From Sulfuriferula sp. (GTDB lineage Bacteria > Pseudomonadota > Gammaproteobacteria > Burkholderiales > Sulfuriferulaceae): DNA of 64,000 nucleotides. The notes under the pieces are model-generated. The model was not told the DNA's origin, did no database searches, and worked only from the letters and a program-made list of their open reading frames with translations. A program made the position numbers and the translations under genes. Numbering within the stretch: the first letter of the stretch is position 1; each line of letters opens with the position of its first letter. Positions 16,789 to 26,894 of the stretch are shown in pieces. The stretch lies in contig JABFSE010000001.1 in the NCBI GenBank assembly GCA_013140765.1, positions 1-64,000 on the forward strand, given 5' to 3'.

Positions 16789-18408
16789 TTACAATCCGTC
16801 TAGCGCGTCATGCGCCAACGCCTGTTGCGCGGGGTTGGCACTATTACTTTGCACTATTTCATACAGCCGCTGCGCATCCATATCTAGCCCCGCTTTTTTC
16901 AACCGTACTGCCGCCGCTAAACGCGCTTGTTCTGCCATGCTGTCATTCGCATTTGCCGCGACTGCCAACAGCCACATCGCCGCTTTTTTATCATCGGTTT
17001 CTAGCGCACCTAAGCGCTGCATGGCAAGACGTTGTTGTGCGGCGTTGAGGCTAACCAACATGTTCTTTAATAAATCAGTGTGATCGGACGGCGCGGCTAA
17101 AACGATGTTAAGCATTTTCCAACGTGTATTCACAGTGGCATTTGCCGCGTCGGGCAACCACGTATTCACAGCGGCAATAGCTACCGACCATATACCTTGC
17201 TGGGCAAACAAACGTGCCCGCTGCACTGACCAATCAGCCTGCGTTACCGATGTAGGTAGCTCACTTGCATCACGCCACAAGTTAGCCGCTTCATCAAACC
17301 TACCTGCTTGGATAGCCAGCACACCTAGCTGATAGCGGGTTTCGGCGTTAAAAACGGCTGCAGGTAAATTCGGCCAAGCCGCCTCAAATAATCGCAACGC
17401 CGCCCCATCTAATTTAGCCGCACGTAGCTGTGTAAGTAATGCTTGTTGCGCGGTTTGTCGTAACGCCGCGTCTTTGGCTTCACGCGCCAAATAAGCCCAC
17501 ACCGCACGTGACATCATCGGCTCGGCAGGCATAGAAGCCCGCGCTAGTTCCGCCCAGCCTGCATCTGAGCCAAATAATAGCAAACGCACATTGCCCAATG
17601 TTTGCGTCATGCTACGATAGCTCGCCCAAATGTTATCTGCGCTGGCTGTTGATTTAGGCAAATTTAACAGACGTTCATCAATTTGCAACAATAATTCTGG
17701 CGCATTATATTCGCTGACTAATGTACGCAATACTGCCAATTTTGACACGTCAGCATTGGTGCTAATGGCCGTTTGCAAATACTGCTTGCTTTGCGCATCA
17801 GAAAACACGCCTGCACGCACGTCCAACAAAATAGCAACCGCATCTGTATTTGACAATTGCGCCCGCACCCAAGCCATCTCTGCTTGCCGCCCTGCTTGCA
17901 ACATTGTCCATGCGTAATCTTGCAATAGCGGCGTATCCTTGCCGAACTCTTGCTGGTAACGCAACATCATGCTTGCCGCGTCATCACTAATAGGCGCAAT
18001 TAAATAGCTACGCACCACCAACGCCCGCGCTATTCTATAGGTGCTCGCATCCAGATTATTACCCCATAGTAAGGTCGCCAGATACTGCCGCGCCAAGCTA
18101 GGATTGGCTAGTTTTAACGCCGCCTTTGCCGCTAGTAAATTACGCGCTTGTAACACATCAGCAGGGGCATTAGGTGGCAAACTATCTGCCGCTTTTAATA
18201 TATCCGCCGCCGAATTTGTTTGTGCCAGCAATTGCCATTGCAGGCGCAAGCCATCGTCACTCAAATTATCCGTGCGTAATTGTGACAACGCCAATTGCAC
18301 CGCACCCGCTTGCGCTAGTTGTTGCGCGTCCAAATAAACATCAGTCGCGGCGGCAGATAGGCTAGTGACTGTAAGGAAGAAACCAATTAAGCAATTAGAT
18401 ATTCGCAT
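16789..18408 (-). CDS. Exported TPR/alpha-solenoid repeat protein
   Basis: The 539-residue product starts with a Sec signal peptide (MRISNCLIGFFLTVTSLSAAATD, cleavage probably after SAAA) and the rest is almost entirely Ala- and Leu-rich helices, with tetratricopeptide-like pairs such as YQLGVLAIQAGRFDEAANLWRDA near residue 370. It is probably a periplasmic scaffold or adaptor protein; no enzymatic motif is visible. It is divergent from proA (about 45 bases between the starts) and ends 4 bases before ogt. The exact family is not recognised. Confidence 0.8.
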   Translation of the reverse strand: MRISNCLIGFFLTVTSLSAAATDVYLDAQQLAQAGAVQLALSQLRTDNLSDDGLRLQWQLLAQTNSAADILKAADSLPPNAPADVLQARNLLAAKAALKLANPSLARQYLATLLWGNNLDASTYRIARALVVRSYLIAPISDDAASMMLRYQQEFGKDTPLLQDYAWTMLQAGRQAEMAWVRAQLSNTDAVAILLDVRAGVFSDAQSKQYLQTAISTNADVSKLAVLRTLVSEYNAPELLLQIDERLLNLPKSTASADNIWASYRSMTQTLGNVRLLLFGSDAGWAELARASMPAEPMMSRAVWAYLAREAKDAALRQTAQQALLTQLRAAKLDGAALRLFEAAWPNLPAAVFNAETRYQLGVLAIQAGRFDEAANLWRDASELPTSVTQADWSVQRARLFAQQGIWSVAIAAVNTWLPDAANATVNTRWKMLNIVLAAPSDHTDLLKNMLVSLNAAQQRLAMQRLGALETDDKKAAMWLLAVAANANDSMAEQARLAAAVRLKKAGLDMDAQRLYEIVQSNSANPAQQALAHDALDGL

Positions 18409-18452
18409 TTTTGAGTTAAAATTAAAGTTTAGTTTTCAAGATGCTACTAGAG

Positions 18453-19709
18453 ATGGACATTAAAACCTATATGCACCAAGTAGGGCAAGCGGCACGCACC
18501 GCTTCCCGCGCGATTGCACGCGCTGACAGCAACCTCAAAAACCGCGCTTTATCAGCAATGGCGGATGCTGTAGAGCGAGACAGCGCAAAATTGCTGGCTG
18601 CCAATGAATTAGACATGAACGCCGCCCGCGCTAATGGTTTGGATGCGGCATTGTTAGATCGCTTGGCACTCACCGCCAAATCAGTTGCGGGCATGGCAGA
18701 AGGTTTGCGCCAAATCGCGGCACTGCCTGACCCTGTCGGCGAAATTACCGATTTGAAATACCGTCCGTCAGGCATACAGTTAGGCAAAATGCGCGTGCCA
18801 TTAGGCGTTATCGGCATCATTTACGAAGCGCGTCCTAACGTCACCGCCGATGCTGCTGGTTTGTGTTTGAAATCAGGCAATGCGGCGATATTGCGCGGCG
18901 GTTCCGAAGCCTTGCATAGCAATCTCGCCATTGCCGCATGTGTGCGTGAAGGCTTGATAAGTGCTGGCTTACCTGAAACCGCTGTGCAAGTCATTAACAC
19001 CACCGACCGCGCCGCTGTCGCCGAGCTAATTACCATGCGTGAATTCGTCGATGTCATCGTGCCACGCGGCGGCAAGGGTTTGATAGAACGGCTGATGAAC
19101 GATGCGCGCATTCCTGTCATCAAACATTTACACGGCGTATGTCATGTTTATGTCGATGACAAAGCCGATATGAACAAAGCCGTGCGCATTGCCGACAACG
19201 CCAAAACCAGCCGTTATGGCACGTGCAATACGACTGAAACGCTATTAGTCGCCAGTGCTGTCGCCGCTGAATTTTTGCCACAAATCGCTACCATTTACAC
19301 TGCTAAAAACGTAGAAATGCGCGGTTGTGAGCAGACTCGCATCATTCTCGCCGACATCAACACTGCCACCGAAGAAGATTGGCACACCGAGTACCTCGCA
19401 CCCATCATCTCTATCCGCGTGGTTGACGACATGGATGCCGCCATTACCCATATCAACCATTACGGCTCGCAACACACCGATGCCATTGTCACTGAGGACT
19501 ACACCCGTGCCCGCCGTTTCCTGCGCGAAGTGGATTCCAGCAGCGTGATGATTAACGCTTCCACGCGTTTTGCCGATGGCTTTGAATATGGCTTGGGTGC
19601 GGAAATCGGCATTTCCACTGACAAAATTCACGCCCGTGGACCCGTCGGTTTAGAAGGACTCACTTCACAAAAATGGATAGTATTAGGCGACGGGCACGTG
19701 CGTGGTTGA
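18453..19709 (+). CDS. proA: Gamma-glutamyl phosphate reductase ProA
   Basis: ProA reduces gamma-glutamyl phosphate to glutamate semialdehyde with NADPH in proline synthesis. The start at 18453 ([11 protein letters not shown]) fits the family better than an ATG four codons earlier; neither has a strong RBS. The 418-residue protein shows [37 protein letters not shown] and the catalytic cysteine in [12 protein letters not shown] (C258). proB is not in the window, but proC is encoded about 8 kb further on. It overlaps nadD by 8 bases. Confidence 0.96.
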   Translation: MDIKTYMHQVGQAARTASRAIARADSNLKNRALSAMADAVERDSAKLLAANELDMNAARANGLDAALLDRLALTAKSVAGMAEGLRQIAALPDPVGEITDLKYRPSGIQLGKMRVPLGVIGIIYEARPNVTADAAGLCLKSGNAAILRGGSEALHSNLAIAACVREGLISAGLPETAVQVINTTDRAAVAELITMREFVDVIVPRGGKGLIERLMNDARIPVIKHLHGVCHVYVDDKADMNKAVRIADNAKTSRYGTCNTTETLLVASAVAAEFLPQIATIYTAKNVEMRGCEQTRIILADINTATEEDWHTEYLAPIISIRVVDDMDAAITHINHYGSQHTDAIVTEDYTRARRFLREVDSSSVMINASTRFADGFEYGLGAEIGISTDKIHARGPVGLEGLTSQKWIVLGDGHVRG

Positions 19710-20367
19710 AGCACCGATAGGCTTATTTGGCGGCACATTTGACCCGATACATTTTGGGCATTTGCGCTTGGCAGAAGAAATGGCGGAACAGATAGGACTA
19801 TCCCAAATTCGCTTTATTCCTGCAGGCACGCCACCGCATCGTAGCCGCCCGCGCACAGAGGCTAGGCATCGCTTAGCCATGGTCGAATTAGCCACTGCGA
19901 ACAATGCGCGTTTTGTCGTCGATAGCCGCGAAATGGCACAAACACAACTGTCTTATACAGTGGACACGTTACATGATTTACGGCGTTCATTTGGTTTAAC
20001 GCAACCGCTGTGTTTACTCTTGGGTGCAGATGCTTTTTTAGGCTTATCCAATTGGCATCGCTGGCGTGAGCTATTTGGTTTGGCCCATATCGCGGTGGCG
20101 CACCGCCCAGGTTACCCACAAAGCACGTGGAAAGACAACATGCCCGAAGTGCTACGTGACGAGCTGGAACAACGCTGGGCGCACCCTGACGACATCAAAA
20201 CCTGCGCCGCTGGACTCATCGTTATGCGCCCAATTACTGCATTGGACATATCAGCCACCTATATTCGTGATACCTTACGCGCTGGACATAATCCACGCTA
20301 CTTAATCCCCGATGTGGTTTTAGACTACATCCACACTCATCAACTTTACTTACCGAGCGCACCATGA
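19702..20367 (+). CDS. nadD: Nicotinate-nucleotide adenylyltransferase NadD
   Basis: NadD adenylates nicotinate mononucleotide in NAD synthesis. The GTG start at 19702 overlaps the proA end by 8 bases. The 221-residue protein begins with [20 protein letters not shown], which includes the nucleotidyltransferase T/HxGH motif, has FIPAGTPPH and ends with the [13 protein letters not shown] motif (ISSTxxR). It overlaps rsfS by 4 bases. Confidence 0.97.
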   Translation: MVEAPIGLFGGTFDPIHFGHLRLAEEMAEQIGLSQIRFIPAGTPPHRSRPRTEARHRLAMVELATANNARFVVDSREMAQTQLSYTVDTLHDLRRSFGLTQPLCLLLGADAFLGLSNWHRWRELFGLAHIAVAHRPGYPQSTWKDNMPEVLRDELEQRWAHPDDIKTCAAGLIVMRPITALDISATYIRDTLRAGHNPRYLIPDVVLDYIHTHQLYLPSAP

Positions 20368-20726
20368 CCACAGAAATGAACATAGACCAAATCGCCGCCG
20401 CTGTTGTAACAGCTATCGAAAACATTAAAGGTGAAGATATAGTCGTCCTCGACGTATCAAAACAAAGTTCATTATTTGAACGCATGATTATTGCCAGTGC
20501 AGATTCCACCCGCCAAACTAAGGCTATCGCGCACAACGTACAAGTTGAGCTCAAAGCATTAGGTATCGCCGACCAAGGCATAGAAGGGCTGGCTTCGGGC
20601 GAATGGGTATTACTCGATTTAGGCGCTATCGTCGTCCACGTTATGCAGCCCGCAGTCCGTCAGTATTACGACCTCGAAGCATTATGGAGTGCCGCCGCTG
20701 ACCAACGCAATCGCCGCGCCAGCTAA
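20364..20726 (+). CDS. rsfS: Ribosomal silencing factor RsfS
   Basis: RsfS binds ribosomal protein uL14 and blocks subunit joining in slow growth. The 120-residue ORF carries [27 protein letters not shown] and the C-terminal [16 protein letters not shown] segment of the family. It lies between nadD and rlmH, the usual order, overlapping nadD by 4 bases. Confidence 0.95.
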   Translation: MTTEMNIDQIAAAVVTAIENIKGEDIVVLDVSKQSSLFERMIIASADSTRQTKAIAHNVQVELKALGIADQGIEGLASGEWVLLDLGAIVVHVMQPAVRQYYDLEALWSAAADQRNRRAS

Positions 20727-20728
20727 AC

Positions 20729-21199
20729 ATGAAGCTGCATATCATCGCCGTTGGTCAAAAAATGCCCGTTTGGATAACGACAGGCTATGACGAATACGCC
20801 AAGCGTATGCCACGCGAGGCGATGATAAATTTAATTGAACTCAAACCAGAAAAACGCGCCACAGGCAAAACGGCAGACCAAATCAAAACTGCCGAACGTG
20901 ATCGCATCCTCGCCGCACTGCCCAAAGACAGCACCATCTGGGCACTGGACGAACACGGCGAACAACTCACGACCATGACGCTGGCACAACACTTTAATGA
21001 CTGGCAAAGTGCAGGGCGCGACACCTGTTTTATTATCGGTGGCGCGGATGGCCTGCACGATGAAATCAAACAACGCGGGCATAAATTATTCGCGCTCTCC
21101 AAGCTCACACTACCGCATGGTATGGTGCGCGTACTGTTGGCAGAACAACTTTACCGCGCCTGGAGCATCACCCAAAATCACCCCTACCATCGTGAGTAA
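20729..21199 (+). CDS. rlmH: 23S rRNA (pseudouridine1915-N3)-methyltransferase RlmH
   Basis: RlmH is a SPOUT methyltransferase acting on the helix 69 pseudouridine at 1915. The 156-residue ORF shows the family start [16 protein letters not shown], the conserved [10 protein letters not shown], the SAM-binding knot segment [13 protein letters not shown], and the C-terminal [20 protein letters not shown] and HPYHRE. It starts 2 bases after rsfS. Confidence 0.96.
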   Translation: MKLHIIAVGQKMPVWITTGYDEYAKRMPREAMINLIELKPEKRATGKTADQIKTAERDRILAALPKDSTIWALDEHGEQLTTMTLAQHFNDWQSAGRDTCFIIGGADGLHDEIKQRGHKLFALSKLTLPHGMVRVLLAEQLYRAWSITQNHPYHRE

Positions 21200-21202
21200 G
21201 CC

Positions 21203-21820
21203 ATGAGTCAAAAACGCATTTATCTCGCCTCACGCTCCCCTCGCCGCCGTGAACTACTCACACAAATGGGGGTGCGCTATGACATGCTACTCTTGCGTGA
21301 AGCGACTGGACGCAAACAAGACGTAGATGAAACGCCGATAGCAGGCGAAAAGCCAGCCGACTATATACAACGTATCGCTATTGCCAAAGCACAGCTAGGT
21401 TGGCAACACGTCATACAACGCAATTTACCGCGCAATGCCGTACTCGGCGCAGACACAACCGTCACACTAGCTGGCGAGATTTTTGGCAAACCTACCAGCC
21501 CACTTCATGCTCGCCAAATACTCACGCGGCTATCAGGGCAAACACACCAAGTCATGACCAGCGTCGCACTGTGCTACCAAGGTAAAATCACCCACGCCAT
21601 CAGCCTCTCCAGTGTACGTTTCAAAAAACTGACCGATGCGGAAATCAGTGCTTACATTGCCACAGGTGAATGTATGGATAAAGCGGGGGGCTACGCCATA
21701 CAAGGACGCGGCGCGGTATTTATTAGTCATTTAAGCGGTAGTTACTCAGGCGTAATGGGCTTGCCTATCTATGAAACAGCCACTTTATTACAACCTTACC
21801 TATATCCAACCACACCATGA
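21203..21820 (+). CDS. maf: Maf family nucleotide pyrophosphatase
   Basis: Maf proteins hydrolyse non-canonical or canonical nucleoside triphosphates to monophosphates. The 205-residue protein has the signature N-terminus LASRSPRRRELLTQMG, the catalytic ADTTVTLAGEIFGKP and the conserved GYAIQGRGAVFI. The subfamily (dTTP/UTP type or m7GTP type) is not certain, although the internal residues look most like the YhdE type that neighbours rng. It overlaps rng by 4 bases (ATGA). Confidence 0.93.
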   Translation: MSQKRIYLASRSPRRRELLTQMGVRYDMLLLREATGRKQDVDETPIAGEKPADYIQRIAIAKAQLGWQHVIQRNLPRNAVLGADTTVTLAGEIFGKPTSPLHARQILTRLSGQTHQVMTSVALCYQGKITHAISLSSVRFKKLTDAEISAYIATGECMDKAGGYAIQGRGAVFISHLSGSYSGVMGLPIYETATLLQPYLYPTTP

Positions 21821-23271
21821 GCGAAGAAATACTGATTAACGTCACCCCCCAAGAAACCCGTGTCGCCGTCATGCACTTGGGTGTGGTGCAAGATTTGCAT
21901 ATAGAGCGCAGTAACCAGCGCGGTTTAGTGAGTAACATTTATTTCGGCAAAGTCTGTCGCGTGTTACCTGGTATGCAATCCGCTTTTATCGACATTGGTT
22001 TAGAACGCGCGGCTTTTTTGCACGTTGCCGATATTTGGGAAGTGCGCCAGCATGGCAATGAAGAACGACCTATTGAACGCATATTGTTTGAAGGTCAAAG
22101 TATTATGGTACAGGTCATTAAAGACCCTATAGGCACTAAAGGTGCGCGATTATCCACACAAATCAGTTTTGCTGGTCGTTTTTTGGTGTTTTTACCGCAA
22201 GATTCTCACATTGGTGTTTCACAAAAAATAGAAGACGAAACTGAGCGTGAACAACTCAAGCTCGCAGTACAAAACATGATAGCCACCAATGAAACAGGTG
22301 GTTTTATTATCCGCACTATGGCCGAACAAGCCAGTACGACTGAACTGCAAGCCGACGTAGATTATCTGCGCCGTTTATGGACAGATATACAAAACCGTGC
22401 TCAAACTGCCGCGCCTAAAACCTTACTGTACCAAGATTTGAATCTGGCATTACGGGTATTACGCGATTTTGCTAATGAAAACACCAGCCGAATTTTAATA
22501 GACTCACGCGAAAACTTTCAAAAAATGCTGGAGTTCGCACAAAATTACACACAAGAAGTGGCACCAAAACTACATTTACATGCCGCCGACAGACCACTAT
22601 TTGAAATCTATGCGGTAGAAGCAGAAATAGAAAAAGCCCTTGCCCGCCGTGTTGACTTAAAATCAGGCGGCTATTTGATTATGGATCAAACTGAAGCACT
22701 GACCACCATAGACGTAAATACAGGCGGCTTTGTCGGTGTGCGCAACTTTGATGACACCATTTTCAAAACTAACTTGGAAGCCGCTCAAGCCATCGCCCGC
22801 CAGCTACGCTTGCGTAATTTAGGCGGGATTATCATTGTTGACTTTATCGACATGGATAACCGAGGACACCAGCAAGAAGTCTTTACAGAATTCAAAAAAG
22901 CCCTATCACGCGACTATACCCGCATGACGGTACATGACTTTTCGCCACTAGGCTTAGTCGAAATGACGCGCAAACGCACGCGTGAAAGCCTAGCACACAC
23001 GCTCTGCGAACCCTGCCCGATGTGCCAAGGTCGTGGCGAAATAAAAACCGCGCAAACAATATGCTATCAAATACTACGTGAAATAGTGCGGGAAGCGCGG
23101 CAATTTAACGCCAAAGAATTTCGCATTTTGGCATCACAAACGGTGATAGATTTACTGCTTGATGAAGAGTCGCAAAATTTAGCACAACTCGCTGATTTTA
23201 TTGATAAACCTATCTCGCTACAGGTAGAGACCTGCTACACGCAGGAACAATACGATATTATTCTGATTTAA
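21817..23271 (+). CDS. rng: Ribonuclease G
   Basis: RNase G is the RNase E paralogue that trims the 16S rRNA 5' end and degrades some mRNAs. The 484-residue protein has an N-terminal S1 domain (about residues 35-125), the catalytic DNase I-like domain with TTIDVNTGGFVG and IIIVDFIDMD, and the zinc-link cysteines CEPCPMC. It lacks the long C-terminal degradosome scaffold of RNase E. It is the last gene of the proA-nadD-rsfS-rlmH-maf-rng run and is followed by a perfect hairpin. Confidence 0.96.
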   Translation: MSEEILINVTPQETRVAVMHLGVVQDLHIERSNQRGLVSNIYFGKVCRVLPGMQSAFIDIGLERAAFLHVADIWEVRQHGNEERPIERILFEGQSIMVQVIKDPIGTKGARLSTQISFAGRFLVFLPQDSHIGVSQKIEDETEREQLKLAVQNMIATNETGGFIIRTMAEQASTTELQADVDYLRRLWTDIQNRAQTAAPKTLLYQDLNLALRVLRDFANENTSRILIDSRENFQKMLEFAQNYTQEVAPKLHLHAADRPLFEIYAVEAEIEKALARRVDLKSGGYLIMDQTEALTTIDVNTGGFVGVRNFDDTIFKTNLEAAQAIARQLRLRNLGGIIIVDFIDMDNRGHQQEVFTEFKKALSRDYTRMTVHDFSPLGLVEMTRKRTRESLAHTLCEPCPMCQGRGEIKTAQTICYQILREIVREARQFNAKEFRILASQTVIDLLLDEESQNLAQLADFIDKPISLQVETCYTQEQYDIILI

Positions 23272-23279
23272 CGTTGCCC

Positions 23280-23314
23280 CCGCTTTGCTGGCATCACCTG
23301 TGCCAGCAAAGCGG
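23280..23314. terminator. Hairpin between convergent rng and the FimV-like gene
   Basis: A perfect 13-bp stem (CCGCTTTGCTGGC / GCCAGCAAAGCGG) with a 9-base loop lies between two convergent genes. T tracts are weak on both sides, so termination may be only partly intrinsic. Confidence 0.55.
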
Positions 23315-23320
23315 CTTATA

Positions 23321-24928
23321 TTAAAAATTCAAATCAAAATCCAAATCATTACCTCTCTGTACATCTTCTGCAATCGCGAGCTCAGTGCGCGTCATCATAC
23401 ATAGCACCTCTTTTAGCCACGCAATATGCTGATACACATCTAAACTAAAGCCCATCCGCGTACCTTGCCTATCATCATATAGCAACTCACTCAGATAATC
23501 TTGGCACTCAGGTCTGGGCCACAACGATACCACTTTTGCCAGCACATGCGGTACGGCTAACAAGCCTTCGCCTTCTAGCATGGGCTTGGATATGCTATCC
23601 CAAGTAGGCGGAATGAGGTTAAAACGCATACTAAAAGCAGCAACCGCCTCATCAAACGCCGCACGGTTATCTTGCTGATGATAAATATTCAATAACAATA
23701 ACCATACCGCTGGTGGGTTTCTTGGGTGAGCGGCAATGTCATCAGTCAGCACTTTAATGGCGCGATCTACATAGCCTAGCTCAAGAAAGACTTCAGCCTC
23801 CTCGGTTGCGCGCAGCACATTAGGCACAGCCAAATCAGATTGCGCTGTGTTCAAGTTATATGTCTTAGCAATAGTAGATGATGGCGACACCACCACACTG
23901 CTAGGCAGTTCGTCTATCGTATCCTCCATCACATCTGCGCTTAGAGGCATACTAGGCATCATTGGCTCTACACTAGGTACGACAGGCGTATGAACGACGC
24001 TAACGCTATACTCACGCATTAAATCAGGTAGTTTACGCCGCCGCGTCAGCAAATAGACCAAGCCCGCCAGTAGCAAACCTATCCCTAACGACCAAGCCAA
24101 CACACTATATGAAAACCATGTAGCTTGAGATACAGGCATCACGCGCGCGCTGTTATTTACTGTTGCCGTTTTAATTGCTGTCACCCGTTGTTGCGCATGC
24201 AGTGCGACCAACTCCTGCTTTGCTTGTGCTAACTGCTTTTGTGTGGACACAATATCGTCTTGTAATTTGTCCACCTCAGCTTCATTACCGCCAGCATCTA
24301 TAGATAATCGGCTACGTAAATGTTTAAGTGCCGCATCTTGCTCTGCCGTTAATACGTGCTCACCTGGTAGCCATAACAAATCGGTACTTAAACGCAAGCC
24401 TGATGCCCTAGCCATTTTAGGCGTAGCAATAGGCTGTTTAGTTGTTCGCACACGACGCGGTACAGGTGGTATTGGTGCTGGCGTAGCAGGTTTAGGTGCG
24501 ACAGTAGCAACGCTTGCAGGCGGCGTAACCGCGACAGCAGTCGGGGCGGCATCATTTGCCATATCCACTAACGCGACATACTCCCGCTTCACCGTCCCTG
24601 GACAATGCGATTCAATTGCAAAAGCAATGACGGGCTCATTCACTAATGTTGCCGTGGTCAATCGCAAAAATGCCGTATTATCGCGGTATTGCACGGTTAA
24701 TTTTGCTTTAGTAATAGCAGGTATGCCCGTATCACGCGCAGGTGCAACCAATGCAAAACAATCCACATCCACGGTCGCTACTGATTCAGTAATGATAGGA
24801 ATAAGCACATTTAAGGGCTGACCTAAAGCTGACCTAACCTGCGCACTACCCAAGCCCATCGCCAGTGCGGGTGGTGTCGCTACCAGCACCAATAGCCCGC
24901 TAAAAAACTTGAAAAAATTTATCTGCAT
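23321..24928 (-). CDS. FimV-like inner-membrane protein
   Basis: The start at 24928 (MQINFFKFFSGLLVLV) has GGTGAG 7 bases upstream; a TTG at 24943 would overlap the upstream gene further. The 535-residue protein has a signal segment ending at ALAMGLG, the FimV N-terminal domain (LGSAQVRSALGQPLNVLIPI), a Pro/Ala-rich region, a short coiled coil (about 215-245), one transmembrane helix near 270-290 and a C-terminal cytoplasmic part with TPR-like helices. It is shorter than FimV of Pseudomonas. FimV-type hubs organise type IV pili and polar proteins; pilT/pilU and pilM-Q in this window give it partners. Role inferred. Confidence 0.75.
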   Translation of the reverse strand: MQINFFKFFSGLLVLVATPPALAMGLGSAQVRSALGQPLNVLIPIITESVATVDVDCFALVAPARDTGIPAITKAKLTVQYRDNTAFLRLTTATLVNEPVIAFAIESHCPGTVKREYVALVDMANDAAPTAVAVTPPASVATVAPKPATPAPIPPVPRRVRTTKQPIATPKMARASGLRLSTDLLWLPGEHVLTAEQDAALKHLRSRLSIDAGGNEAEVDKLQDDIVSTQKQLAQAKQELVALHAQQRVTAIKTATVNNSARVMPVSQATWFSYSVLAWSLGIGLLLAGLVYLLTRRRKLPDLMREYSVSVVHTPVVPSVEPMMPSMPLSADVMEDTIDELPSSVVVSPSSTIAKTYNLNTAQSDLAVPNVLRATEEAEVFLELGYVDRAIKVLTDDIAAHPRNPPAVWLLLLNIYHQQDNRAAFDEAVAAFSMRFNLIPPTWDSISKPMLEGEGLLAVPHVLAKVVSLWPRPECQDYLSELLYDDRQGTRMGFSLDVYQHIAWLKEVLCMMTRTELAIAEDVQRGNDLDFDLNF

Positions 24929-24935
24929 GCTCTGC

Positions 24936-26858
24936 TCACCCAACTAAAGCAGGCACTTCAGACAGGCGACCATTTAATCGTTTGACGACCACTTGTATAT
25001 CGCGCAATTGCAATTCCAATGCGGTTTGTTGCCCTTTTAATGCGATGGTTCGCACCTGTAGATTATCCAAATTGCTATGCACTTGTTTAATGTTTTCTAT
25101 TCGAGTTTCTAGCAGTTTTTTGTGCTCACGAATACGCATGACCACGGGATCCAAACTACGTCGTAGCCAAGCATCCGCCTCGGTCCGCGCCAGCACAAAT
25201 ACACCTTGCGCCTCAGCCACCAGACTCAAATAAAACTTTTTGACCATGAAACGTTTTTCTAAAATCAAATTGGCTGGATCAGTACCAAATTTCTCTACTT
25301 GATGTAGCAACACACCGAGTTTTTGACGACAAATATCGAGATTTAATTGTGGTGGATTTAATAAAGGGAAGCCATGCTCTTGATGAAAGCGCAAGTAAGC
25401 CGCATCCAGCAAAGCGACTATTTTGCCAGAACTTGCTTCAACGTCATGAAAACGTAAAGTAACCTGCTCAAACAGTGATTCCATACCGCGCACTAAGCCT
25501 GGTGTCGTCCAGCGATCTTCCAAATCCGCACGTCCAGCCACCAGCATTTTTTCCAGCACATCTTCAGACAATTGATCCAACAAACCACGACCTTGATCCT
25601 GTATTACGCTACGCGTCACTTTGAAATTCATCGTAGTCGCATCGTAAGCTGATTTTTCCTTAATCAACTTATCCCGCAAACTAGTCACGATGTCACGGTT
25701 TTTACCTGAAAAGCTATTCAGTTGCTCCAAATCCTGACGCACGGCATCCACTTGCATCGCCACACTTTGCATAGAAGCGCTCACCATAGATTGAATTTCG
25801 CCGCACACGGACTTATATAAAATCGCCTGACGCGCAGGAATAATTTCATCAGCCAACAAACTCTCTAATGCCACGATACCAGAACGCGCAACCAATTCAG
25901 CATCACCACGTATTTTACCAAGCAACGCCTTTTGTGCGGATAGTGCCACTACTTGATTAGGCAGTAGATGCAACTCATGCGCAGTGTGAGTCACTTGTTT
26001 GTGGATGCTCGCCGCAATGTCGTCAGCCGATTTCAAATCATCCCACAGCATATCTACTTTGTTCAAAATAGCCACATGGTGGTTGGCGTGGCGACGCACG
26101 CTACTTTCCCAAATCTCTAAATCAGAACGTGTCACACCTGTATCGGTCGCCAACAAAAACAGCACCCCATGCGCATTCGGTATGGTATTCAATGTCAACT
26201 CAGGCTCAGTCCCCAACGCATTCAAGCCTGGCGTATCTAAAATTGCCAAACCACTTTTGAGCAAAGGATGAGGGAAGTTAATCATGGCATAACGCCAAGC
26301 AGGTATTTCTATCATACCGTCGCCAGAACGCACAGCATCGTTCGCATCGCACAAACCCAAAGCCTGCGCTTCAGCTATAGTCACGCGCTTTACATCCGCT
26401 AAGGCACTCATCGCCTTACTAATTTGCGCCGTATCAGTAGGGTCCAGCCGCAACATGCTCCATTCTATCGGCATACGTTTTAGCGTTGAGATCGTATCAT
26501 CGCGCAACCGTGTTTCTATGGGTAACAAACGCAAATAAGGCTCGCTATCCGCATCAAAAAACAATTCTGTCGGACACATAGTGGTGCGCCCCACGTCTGA
26601 CGGCAACAAGCGTTGCTTGAAATCAGCAAAAAACAATGCGTTAATCAGCTCTGATTTTCCCCGTGAAAACTCAGCCACAAATGCCAACATCAATTTATCG
26701 CGCTTCAAACTTTCAGCCAACTCATATAAACGTAAAGTTTGCTCTGCCGCAGCGTCACTGTATTTATCCAGCCACAGCCGATATAACTCCACGGTGGCTA
26801 GAACATGGTCACGTCGTTGCTGGTACTGAGCCACGCCTATATTTAGTTTATTACTCAT
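24936..26858 (-). CDS. Bacterial dynamin-like GTPase
   Basis: The start at 26858 (MSNKLNIGVAQ) is chosen because AAGGA lies at usable distance, whereas it touches the earlier ATG at 26867. The 640-residue protein has a dynamin-type GTPase domain: G1 AEFSRGKSELINAL, a switch with TTMCPTEL, G3 LDTPGLNALG and G4 LNKVDMLW. Long helical, coiled-coil-rich regions follow (about 350-640). No clear membrane segment is visible, so it may act as a peripheral membrane remodeller or as a chromosome/division-linked GTPase. It is probably co-transcribed with the FimV-like gene downstream. Function is not known. Confidence 0.82.
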   Translation of the reverse strand: MSNKLNIGVAQYQQRRDHVLATVELYRLWLDKYSDAAAEQTLRLYELAESLKRDKLMLAFVAEFSRGKSELINALFFADFKQRLLPSDVGRTTMCPTELFFDADSEPYLRLLPIETRLRDDTISTLKRMPIEWSMLRLDPTDTAQISKAMSALADVKRVTIAEAQALGLCDANDAVRSGDGMIEIPAWRYAMINFPHPLLKSGLAILDTPGLNALGTEPELTLNTIPNAHGVLFLLATDTGVTRSDLEIWESSVRRHANHHVAILNKVDMLWDDLKSADDIAASIHKQVTHTAHELHLLPNQVVALSAQKALLGKIRGDAELVARSGIVALESLLADEIIPARQAILYKSVCGEIQSMVSASMQSVAMQVDAVRQDLEQLNSFSGKNRDIVTSLRDKLIKEKSAYDATTMNFKVTRSVIQDQGRGLLDQLSEDVLEKMLVAGRADLEDRWTTPGLVRGMESLFEQVTLRFHDVEASSGKIVALLDAAYLRFHQEHGFPLLNPPQLNLDICRQKLGVLLHQVEKFGTDPANLILEKRFMVKKFYLSLVAEAQGVFVLARTEADAWLRRSLDPVVMRIREHKKLLETRIENIKQVHSNLDNLQVRTIALKGQQTALELQLRDIQVVVKRLNGRLSEVPALVG

Positions 26859-26894
26859 CACTACCATCCTTAAATTATTTTTATTAAACCCACA

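Noticed and set aside
24243-24821. 192-codon plus-strand ORF
   Set aside because: Antisense to the FimV-like gene, no recognisable domain, composition explained by the codon pattern of the opposite strand.
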